DNA from: Virgibacillus aidingensis
GTDB lineage: Bacteria > Bacillota > Bacilli > Bacillales > Amphibacillaceae
NCBI RefSeq assembly: GCF_010994035.1
Contig: NZ_WIXN01000005.1
Location: 173,491-237,490 of the forward strand
DNA length: 64,000 nt
Reading direction: 5' to 3'
The position numbers and the translations under genes were made by a program. The notes under the pieces are model-generated. The model made no database searches. It saw only the letters and a list, made by a program, of their open reading frames with translations, and had not been told where the DNA came from. Positions 58,085 to 64,000 of this stretch are shown here, piece after piece; position 1 is the first letter of the stretch; each line of letters begins with the position of its first letter.

Positions 58085-59320
58085 ATGGATGAAGAAAAAA
58101 TACTAATTATTGCCGTTAAAAAACCCGAACAAAAGGAAGAACGATTTCAATCTTCACTGGACGAATTGGTTTCCTTGAGTAAAACGGCAGGAGGAACAGT
58201 AACAAAAATAATGACGCAAACAAGAAAGCATATCCATCCGGCTAATTATATCGGTACCGGAAAAGTGGAAGAAATGAAAAAAGAAGTGGATCGCCTGGAA
58301 ATCGATCTTGTCATTTCCAATGATGAGCTTTCCGCAGGCCAGCTAAGAAACCTTGGCAATTTATTTGGAGTACGCATCATAGACAGGAGTCAGCTTATCC
58401 TTGATATATTTGCCCAGCGTGCAAGAACAAAGGAAGGCAAGCTGCAGGTGGAGCTTGCCCAACTGGAGTACTTGCTGCCAAGACTGCGGGGGCAAGGAGT
58501 GGAATTGTCCCGGTTGGGTGCCGGGATAGGAACAAGGGGGCCCGGAGAAACGAAATTAGAAACAGATCAGCGGCATATCAGGCGCCGGATTTATGATATA
58601 AAAAGAAGGCTGCAGATTGCTGTCCGTCAGCGGGATCAGTACCGGAAAAGGAGGAAGAGCAACGATGTCTTTCAAATAGCGATAGTAGGTTATACAAATG
58701 CCGGGAAATCAACCATATTTAACCGGCTCACCAACAGTACAACGCTGGAGGAAAATCAGTTGTTTGCCACCCTTGATCCCCTCACAAGGGAGATTAAACT
58801 GCCATCAGGCTTTCAAACGCTTATTACAGATACAGTGGGTTTTTTGCAGGATTTGCCTACATCGCTGATCGCAGCTTTCAGATCTACGCTGGAAGAAGTA
58901 ACTGAGGCCGATTTTCTCATCCATGTCGTTGATGGTTCGAACCCGGACATGGAACAACAGCAGCATACGGTAACGGAACTGCTTAAGGATCTGAATGCCC
59001 ATACGATTCCAATGCTGACCGTATACAATAAAAAAGATAAATTTTCCCGGGACTTCATTCCAATGCAGCACCCCTATTTATTTACCAGTGCCCTGGAGCA
59101 GGAGGACATTGGGAAAATACTTGAGAATATTGAAGGGTTGTTAAAGGAAATTTGGGACAGGTACACCGTATATCTGAACCCGGGAGACGGAAATTTGCTG
59201 CAGAAGCTGGGGCGGGAAACCATTGTAATTGACAAAGACTTTTCAGAAGAAAAAAACCAATATATTTTCAAAGGGTACATACGAAGTGAGCACCCGTTAA
59301 AAACTTTGTTAGAGAGGTAG
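58085..59320 (+). CDS. hflX: GTPase HflX
   Basis: 411 residues from ATG 58085, better spaced from GAAAGG (58071-58076) than ATG 58079. The N-terminal HflX domain (NYIGTGKVEEMK, QARTKEGKLQ-like QRARTKEGKLQVELAQLEYL) is followed by the G domain with GYTNAGKST, DTVGF and NKKD. HflX binds 50S and splits or rescues stalled ribosomes under stress. ynbB follows within 7 nt. Confidence 0.95.
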   Translation: MDEEKILIIAVKKPEQKEERFQSSLDELVSLSKTAGGTVTKIMTQTRKHIHPANYIGTGKVEEMKKEVDRLEIDLVISNDELSAGQLRNLGNLFGVRIIDRSQLILDIFAQRARTKEGKLQVELAQLEYLLPRLRGQGVELSRLGAGIGTRGPGETKLETDQRHIRRRIYDIKRRLQIAVRQRDQYRKRRKSNDVFQIAIVGYTNAGKSTIFNRLTNSTTLEENQLFATLDPLTREIKLPSGFQTLITDTVGFLQDLPTSLIAAFRSTLEEVTEADFLIHVVDGSNPDMEQQQHTVTELLKDLNAHTIPMLTVYNKKDKFSRDFIPMQHPYLFTSALEQEDIGKILENIEGLLKEIWDRYTVYLNPGDGNLLQKLGRETIVIDKDFSEEKNQYIFKGYIRSEHPLKTLLER

Positions 59321-59326
59321 TTATCA

Positions 59327-60547
59327 TTGCAGCTGGAAGAGACCATTAAACAAGCAGAAAAAGATTGTTATACTCCCCATAAGGAAATAGAGAAGATGAT
59401 GGAAATAAACCAGGGAAGAGTTCTGGAAGCATTTAAAAATAACCGGATAAGTGACAGTCATTTTTATTCCTCAACAGGCTATGGCTATGATGATATGGGA
59501 AGAGAAGGGCTTGAAGCTGTTTACGCAGATGTCTTCGGAGGAGAAGATGCACTTGTCAGACCTCAAATTGTATCAGGTACCCATGCCATAACCATTGCAT
59601 TATTTGGCTTATTAAGACCGGGAGATGAACTGGTTTATATTACCGGAAAACCTTATGATACATTATCCGAAGTAATAGGAAATACGGGACAGAATACCGG
59701 ATCATTGAAAGACTATCATATCAGCTATAATGAAGTGAGCCTGAAAGAAGATGGTTCTGTTGATTTTCCTTCCGTGAAAAAGGCAATCACCAATAAAACA
59801 AAGGTAATTGGTATACAGCGTTCCAAAGGATATGATGACAGGCCTTCATTTACAATCAGCGATATAAAGCAAATGGTTGAATTTGTGAAAAACATAAATG
59901 AAAATATAATTATATTTGTGGATAACTGCTACGGCGAATTTGTGGAGGATAAAGAACCACTGCATGCAGGAGCCGATATTATTGCCGGGTCACTTATTAA
60001 AAACCCCGGGGGTGGAATTGTGCGTTCCGGCGGTTATATTTGCGGAAAAGAGGAACTTGTTTTGGCTTGTGCAAACAGGCTTACTGCGCCCGGCCTGGGC
60101 AAAGAAACCGGGGCAACACTGGATACACTGCAGGAAATGTTTCAAGGCTTTTTTCTTGCTCCCCATATTGTAGGACAAGCATGGAAAGGTGCAGTATTTA
60201 CTGCCCGGCTGCTTGAATTGCTTGGTTACCAAACCAGCCCGCATTATTTGGAAAAAAGGACAGATTTAATTCAGTCAGTTACTTTTAACCAGGCTGAAGA
60301 AATGATTGCTTTTTGTCAGGCTGTACAGCAGCACTCTCCTGTCAATTCTTTTGTTAAGCCATATCCAAGCTTCATGCCGGGTTATGAAGATGAAGTGATC
60401 ATGGCTGCAGGTACATTTATTCAAGGATCCAGCATCGAATTATCCGCAGATGGGCCAATACGTCCTCCATACACGGCTTACGTGCAAGGCGGTCTGACAT
60501 ATGAGCATGTAAAGATTGCTTTAACGGAAGCGGTAAAATCATTGTGA
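59327..60547 (+). CDS. ynbB: PLP-dependent enzyme YnbB (methionine gamma-lyase-like, aluminium-resistance family)
   Basis: 406 residues, TTG start with GAGAGG. Fold-type I PLP enzyme: VDNCYGEFVEDKEPL (PLP-ring Asp) and the lysine in AGSLIKNPGGG. The family is annotated from old work as aluminium-resistance protein. The true substrate is not known. Its place between hflX and glnR is conserved in Bacillaceae. Confidence 0.92.
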   Translation: MQLEETIKQAEKDCYTPHKEIEKMMEINQGRVLEAFKNNRISDSHFYSSTGYGYDDMGREGLEAVYADVFGGEDALVRPQIVSGTHAITIALFGLLRPGDELVYITGKPYDTLSEVIGNTGQNTGSLKDYHISYNEVSLKEDGSVDFPSVKKAITNKTKVIGIQRSKGYDDRPSFTISDIKQMVEFVKNINENIIIFVDNCYGEFVEDKEPLHAGADIIAGSLIKNPGGGIVRSGGYICGKEELVLACANRLTAPGLGKETGATLDTLQEMFQGFFLAPHIVGQAWKGAVFTARLLELLGYQTSPHYLEKRTDLIQSVTFNQAEEMIAFCQAVQQHSPVNSFVKPYPSFMPGYEDEVIMAAGTFIQGSSIELSADGPIRPPYTAYVQGGLTYEHVKIALTEAVKSL

Positions 60548-60583
60548 AAAAAGGTTATCATATCAGCTGACAGGGTATACAGG

Positions 60584-60612
60584 AAGGGTAGATTATTTCT
60601 ATCCTTTTTTTT
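60584..60612 (+). terminator. Intrinsic terminator after ynbB
   Basis: AAGGGTAGA (60584-60592) and TCTATCCTT (60598-60606), one G-U pair, followed by TTTTTT. Confidence 0.85.
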
Positions 60613-60703
60613 AATTCTTTTATTTCCATAACACACTCCCCGGTAGTTAACAGGTTTAAGTACACCTTGAATCTGCTTCTCGAAATTTATCTTACAAGAC
60701 ATA

Positions 60704-60720
60704 TGTAAGGTATTCTGACA
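60704..60720 (+). promoter_or_regulatory. GlnR/TnrA operator 1
   Basis: TGTAAGGTATTCTGACA is a perfect match to the TGTNA-N7-TNACA consensus, ending 5 nt before the glnR -35. Confidence 0.88.
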
Positions 60721-60725
60721 TCTGT

Positions 60726-60755
60726 TTGACATGTCAGGTAATCTTACAATATAAT
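60726..60755 (+). promoter_or_regulatory. Sigma-A promoter of glnRA
   Basis: Consensus TTGACA (60726-60731), 18-nt spacer, consensus TATAAT (60750-60755). Confidence 0.88.
60732..60748 (+). promoter_or_regulatory. GlnR/TnrA operator 2
   Basis: TGTCAGGTAATCTTACA, again a perfect TGTNA-N7-TNACA site. It fills the spacer between -35 and -10, so bound GlnR would block RNA polymerase. Confidence 0.9.
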
Positions 60756-60785
60756 TATACCCATCTTATAAAGGGAGGTCATGAG

Positions 60786-61172
60786 GTGAATGATCAGGAG
60801 CGGCGCTCCATGCCTCTTTTTGGGATTGGGGTTGTAATCAAGCTGACAGAGTTAACTGCCAGACAAATAAGGTATTACGAAAAGCATGATTTGGTTCGCC
60901 CCGGAAGAACGAGCGGCAATCAGCGATTGTTTTCATTTAATGACGTGGATCGATTACTGGAAATAAAAGACTTACTGGACAAAGGATTAAATATTGCCGG
61001 AATAAAGCTTGTTTTATCAGAAGAAGAACAGGAAAATGACGGAACACAACAGAAAACCAGTATTACCAGGCGGGAATTAAAGGAATTTTTAAAACAGGAA
61101 CTGCATGAAACGGGCAGATTCGGCAAAACAAGCTTAAGGCAAGGAGAGCTTTCAAGATTTTTCATTCGATGA
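60786..61172 (+). CDS. glnR: Glutamine-synthetase repressor GlnR
   Basis: 128 residues from GTG 60786 (AAGGGAGG at 60771-60778). MerR-type winged helix (RRSMPLFGIGVVIKLTELTARQIRYYEKH; shown as RRSMPLFGIG and LTELTARQIRYYEKH). A short C-terminal tail senses feedback-inhibited glutamine synthetase. It represses glnRA when nitrogen is plentiful. The frame extends upstream to 60726, over the promoter, so that longer start is rejected. Confidence 0.96.
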   Translation: MNDQERRSMPLFGIGVVIKLTELTARQIRYYEKHDLVRPGRTSGNQRLFSFNDVDRLLEIKDLLDKGLNIAGIKLVLSEEEQENDGTQQKTSITRRELKEFLKQELHETGRFGKTSLRQGELSRFFIR

Positions 61173-61219
61173 AATTTTATAACTGTAACTTGATGGGAAG
61201 TCTTGCTTAAATATTTTAT

Positions 61220-61259
61220 AACGGGTAAATGGGTACGGAAATGTACTTTATTCCCCGTT
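61220..61259 (+). promoter_or_regulatory. Hairpin between glnR and glnA
   Basis: AACGGG (61220-61225) pairs with CCCGTT (61254-61259), and the inner GTAC copies (61233-61236, 61243-61246) pair around GGAAAT. No long T-run, so it is probably a processing or stability element rather than a full terminator. Confidence 0.4.
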
Positions 61260-61289
61260 TAAATAACCAATAACGTAGGAGGAGTTTTG

Positions 61290-62627
61290 ATGGGAGATAG
61301 CCTGACAGGAAAAGAAATTCTTAAACAAATTGAAGAGGAGAATGTTAGGTTTATCCGGCTGCAATTCACGGATATGCTTGGCACAATAAAGAATGTGGAG
61401 ATACCGCTCAGTCAATTGGATAAGGCGCTGGATAATAAAATGATGTTTGATGGTTCATCCATTGAAGGATTTGTCCGTATTGAGGAATCGGATATGTATC
61501 TGTATCCGGACTTAGATTCATTCGTTGTATTTCCATGGACCTCTGAAAAAGGAAAAGTAGCCAGATTTATATGTGATATATATAATCCGGACGGTACACC
61601 ATTTGAAGGCTGTCCCCGCTATAATCTCAAACGTAACTTGAAAAAAATGGAAGAGCTGGGGTTCGATGCTTTTAATATTGGTACGGAACCTGAATTCTTT
61701 TTGTTCAAACTGGATGAAAAAGGGGAGCCATCACTCGAACTGAATGACCGCGGCGGATATTTTGATTTGGCTCCTACCGATCTTGGGGAAAACTGCCGCA
61801 GGGACATTGTGCTTGAATTAGAGGAAATGGGCTTTGAAATTGAGGCATCCCATCACGAAGTTGCACCGGGACAGCATGAGATCGATTTTAAATATGCCGA
61901 TGCAGTAAAACATGCGGACGATATACAAACATTTAAACTGGTTGTAAAAACAATTGCCAGGAAGCATAATCTGCATGCCACTTTTATGCCGAAGCCGTTG
62001 TTCGGTGTAAATGGATCGGGGATGCATGTGAACATGTCCCTGTTCAGGAAAGGGGAAAATATATTTTTCGACGAGGATGGAGATCAGCAATTAAGTGAAA
62101 CAGCCTACCAGTTTACTGCCGGGGTGATTAAACATGCAACCAATTACACAGCTGTAACAAATCCTACGGTGAATTCATATAAACGATTGGTACCCGGCTA
62201 TGAAGCACCATCCTATGTAGCATGGTCAACAGCAAACCGCAGCCCGCTTGTACGCATTCCTTATTCCAGAGGCATCAGCACCAGAATTGAAGTGCGCAGT
62301 GTGGATCCATCCGCTAATCCGTATTTAGCCCTGTCAGTACTGCTTGCAGCCGGACTTGATGGAATTGAAAAACAATTAACCCCGCCTGCTCCTGTAGATC
62401 AAAATATTTACGTCATGTCCAAAAAAGAAAGAGAAGAAAACGGCATTAAGAATCTGCCTCCGACCCTCATGCTCGCTTTGGAAGAGCTGGAAAGAGATGA
62501 AGTCATTAAAGATGCTATGGGTGAGCATTTATATGAGCACTTTGTCGAAGCAAAAGAAATTGAATGGGATATGTTCAGAACCACTGTTCATCCATGGGAG
62601 AGGGAACAGTACTTAAATTCTTATTAA
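61290..62627 (+). CDS. glnA: Glutamine synthetase type I
   Basis: 445 residues from ATG 61290; TTG 61287 directly before it is an alternative. AGGAGGAG upstream. Makes glutamine from glutamate and ammonia and, when feedback-inhibited, activates GlnR and sequesters TnrA. Signatures: [35 protein letters not shown] and the [13 protein letters not shown] [16 protein letters not shown]. Length and lack of an adenylylation-tyrosine region fit the GSI-alpha type. Confidence 0.98.
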   Translation: MGDSLTGKEILKQIEEENVRFIRLQFTDMLGTIKNVEIPLSQLDKALDNKMMFDGSSIEGFVRIEESDMYLYPDLDSFVVFPWTSEKGKVARFICDIYNPDGTPFEGCPRYNLKRNLKKMEELGFDAFNIGTEPEFFLFKLDEKGEPSLELNDRGGYFDLAPTDLGENCRRDIVLELEEMGFEIEASHHEVAPGQHEIDFKYADAVKHADDIQTFKLVVKTIARKHNLHATFMPKPLFGVNGSGMHVNMSLFRKGENIFFDEDGDQQLSETAYQFTAGVIKHATNYTAVTNPTVNSYKRLVPGYEAPSYVAWSTANRSPLVRIPYSRGISTRIEVRSVDPSANPYLALSVLLAAGLDGIEKQLTPPAPVDQNIYVMSKKEREENGIKNLPPTLMLALEELERDEVIKDAMGEHLYEHFVEAKEIEWDMFRTTVHPWEREQYLNSY

Positions 62628-62693
62628 GACTGTTATAACTGTGGAGCATTTGTTTTCCCGATTATTAAATAATAAATAGATAAAATCGTTTTT

Positions 62694-62734
62694 AAATATC
62701 GTTCAGCTATTTTTTATACTGGACGATATTTTTG
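62694..62734 (+). terminator. Intrinsic terminator after glnA
   Basis: AAATATCGTTCAG (62694-62706) and CTGGACGATATTT (62719-62731), 13 bp with one G-U, then TT. Confidence 0.85.
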
Positions 62735-63015
62735 TTTTCCATTATAAATGGTTATTGCCTTTGTTTCTGCTTTGTAATCGTACATATATATTGATGTGTG
62801 ATTTTAAAAATATACTATTTCGAAATGGGATGAATCCGGAAAAAGTCAAGGCGGTTAAACTTTCAGAAGACAGCTTGAGTAAAATTACAATTGATTTTCA
62901 TCTGGAAAGTAAAGGAATATTTGACTGATATATCCATTGGAAAGAGAAATTTAGTTTTCGATTAAAAATACTATTCTAAAATATAGAAGGGAAAATCAGC
63001 TGTATTTTTACAGTG

Positions 63016-63060
63016 AAAAACCATCCTGCAACACGATTAAAGTGATAGTGGATGGTTTTT
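63016..63060 (+). terminator. Terminator hairpin in the glnA-lexA gap
   Basis: AAAAACCATCC (63016-63026) and GGATGGTTTTT (63050-63060), a perfect 11-bp stem. It ends the region with the 44-codon remnant and could also stop lexA transcription from the other side. Confidence 0.75.
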
Positions 63061-63189
63061 AATTTTATGGATATTATCTTCTTAACCAGCATGTTAAGAA
63101 TACTAAAAAGAAATTGGTTCCTGTTATTGCAATTGGCATAAGCATAATAGGACTATTTCCGTGAGCAATGCTTTTTTAATGCATTATTA

Positions 63190-63819
63190 TTAATCAATGG
63201 TCCTGTACAATCCGATAACCTTTCCAAGTATCGTAACATTATCATAAATCAGCGCTTCCATCGTTGCATTTTCGGGTTCCAGACGAATCTGGTTTTTATC
63301 TTTAAAGAAACGTTTTACAGTAGCTTCGTCATCCTCTGTCATGGCAACGACAATATCATTGTTTTGTGCCGTGTTTTGCTGTCTTACGATGACCATGTCC
63401 CCGTCTAATATACCTGCCTCAATCATACTTTCCCCTTCTATAACCAACACAAATATATTATCATCCGGATTGCTGGTATGGTCCGGTATCGGCAAAAATT
63501 CTTCAATATTTTCCACCGCAGTGATCGGCAGTCCGGCAGTAACCTTACCGATTAATGGCGCGTATCGGGCTTTTTCCCTTGGGATATCACTTTCTCCGGT
63601 AATGTCGAGAATTTCTATTGCCCTCGGTTTGGTAGGGTCCCTTCTGATATACCCTTTTTCTTCAAGTCTTGAAAGGTGTCCATGAACTGTTGAACTGGAA
63701 GCCAGGCCAACAGCTAAAGCAATTTCTCTTACTGAAGGCGGATACCCTTTCTCTTCAACCTGCTCTTTAATAAAATCCATGATTGCCTGCTGTCTTTTAG
63801 ATAGCTTTGTAATTGTCAT
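63190..63819 (-). CDS. lexA: SOS repressor LexA
   Basis: 209 residues. The N-terminal winged helix ([33 protein letters not shown]) binds SOS boxes. The C-terminal S24 peptidase domain has the self-cleavage site A95-G96 (KVTAGLP), catalytic Ser131 (EGESMIEAG) and Lys169 (ATVKRFF). RecA filaments trigger its cleavage. It is the only convincing minus-strand gene in the window. GGGGAG-type ribosome binding site upstream. In B. subtilis the divergent neighbour is yneA, which would lie just past the window edge if conserved. Confidence 0.98.
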   Translation of the reverse strand: MTITKLSKRQQAIMDFIKEQVEEKGYPPSVREIALAVGLASSSTVHGHLSRLEEKGYIRRDPTKPRAIEILDITGESDIPREKARYAPLIGKVTAGLPITAVENIEEFLPIPDHTSNPDDNIFVLVIEGESMIEAGILDGDMVIVRQQNTAQNNDIVVAMTEDDEATVKRFFKDKNQIRLEPENATMEALIYDNVTILGKVIGLYRTID

Positions 63820-63881
63820 TTCTTTCTCCCCTCGTACATATTAATAAGTAATACTAGTCTACCATTTATTATTTAACTAAG

Positions 63882-63895
63882 CAAACATTCGTTCT
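63882..63895 (-). promoter_or_regulatory. LexA box of lexA
   Basis: On the minus strand AGAACGAATGTTTG fits CGAAC-N4-GTTCG with two mismatches. It overlaps a possible lexA -35 (TTGCTT, with TAGACT 17 nt further on). Confidence 0.6.
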
Positions 63896-63904
63896 AAAAA
63901 AAGC

Positions 63905-63933
63905 TTGACAAGACCGTATGTTCGTGAAATAAT
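63905..63933 (+). promoter_or_regulatory. Divergent promoter with SOS-box-like spacer
   Basis: TTGACA (63905-63910), 17-nt spacer, AATAAT (63928-63933). The spacer contains AGACCGTATGTTCG (63911-63924), two mismatches from the LexA consensus. This is where the yneA promoter lies in B. subtilis. Confidence 0.65.
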
Positions 63934-63949
63934 CTCAAGTTTGACAGTT

Positions 63950-63994
63950 AAAACCCCAGAAATACTTATGTACCAAGTATTTCTGGGGTTTTTT
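63950..63994 (+). terminator. Strong terminator just downstream of the divergent promoter
   Basis: AAAACCCCAGAAATACTT (63950-63967) and AAGTATTTCTGGGGTTTT (63975-63992), a perfect 18-bp stem with a 7-nt loop and T-run. Confidence 0.93.
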
Positions 63995-64000
63995 GAACGC

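Larger units (their letters stand above)
62628..63189 (+). other. 562-bp gene-poor stretch between glnA and lexA
   Basis: Two terminators are described separately. An open frame of 44 codons at 62794-62928 (containing MNPEKVKAVKLSEDSLSKI and DFHLESKGIFD) has no ribosome binding site and looks like a gene remnant. A further open segment near 63066-63163 reads LVPVIAIGISIIGLFP, hydrophobic, without a clear start. Neither is recognised. Confidence 0.5.

Noticed and set aside
1..64000. CRISPR arrays, tRNA or rRNA genes, intact IS elements or prophage
   Set aside because: Searched by eye on both strands; no spaced repeats, cloverleaf ends, transposase or integrase genes were found.

Overview
The window is a 64 kb stretch of chromosome from a low-GC, endospore-forming member of the Bacillaceae. 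Gene order follows the Bacillus subtilis polC to lexA interval almost gene for gene. Sporulation genes (dpaA/dpaB, spoIIIE, spoVS, cotE, spoVK, ymfJ, ylxY), GlnR and LexA operators of Bacillus type and AT-rich intergenic DNA support this. The Oceanobacillus/Virgibacillus side of the family is a reasonable guess, but I cannot fix the genus from the sequence alone. No rRNA, tRNA, CRISPR array or intact insertion sequence was seen. All convincing genes are on the + strand except lexA at the right edge.

Layout. 1-1813: the 3' end of polC and an RsbR-like STAS gene. 2000-12200: the translation/RNA operon rimP-nusA-ylxR-ylxQ-infB-ylxP-rbfA-truB-ribF-rpsO-pnp. 12300-19850: ylxY, mlpA, ymxH and the dipicolinate/lysine cluster dpaA-dpaB-asd-dapG-dapA, which has a good sigma-K type promoter. 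20100-23450: tepA-ylzJ-spoIIIE; rnjB, which lies between dapA and tepA in B. subtilis, is absent here. 23650-29530: a GntR regulator and a nucleoside-type ABC importer (nupNOPQ). 29800-38680: ymfF-ymfH-ymfI-ymfJ-ymfK-rodZ-pgsA-cinA-recA. 39060-50010: rny, ymdB, spoVS, miaB, ricA, cotE, mutS, mutL. 50079-51750: a Dps-like ferritin, miaA and hfq.

52000-56900 is the one clearly accessory region. It lies between hfq and spoVK and holds six small unrelated genes, all on the + strand: a VOC protein, a DUF3021 membrane protein, a tubby/LURP-like protein, a lipoprotein, a nucleotidyltransferase and an unrecognised protein with an S1-like tail. It also holds a frameshifted alpha/beta-hydrolase remnant. 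Most of these genes are followed by a related short motif built on AACGGGTGCATT. A roughly 62-bp terminator-containing direct repeat brackets the last five genes. This is the most unusual structure in the window and looks like a gene-cassette-like array or a recombination hotspot.

The right end returns to conserved order: spoVK, hflX, ynbB, glnR-glnA (two consensus GlnR/TnrA sites at the promoter), a 560-bp gene-poor stretch, and lexA on the minus strand. Upstream of lexA, pointing the other way, a strong promoter with an SOS-box-like sequence in its spacer runs directly into a perfect 18-bp terminator hairpin. It could make a very short SOS-controlled RNA.

Major regulatory sites read from sequence: promoters for rimP, rpsO, rny, recA (with an SOS-like box) and glnRA; a sigma-K site for dpaA; a sigma-E-like site for spoVK; two hairpins in the rimP leader; a terminator-like hairpin in the mutS leader; a GGTC-N-GACC palindrome before the GntR gene; and a 114-bp inverted-repeat element between nupN and nupO.
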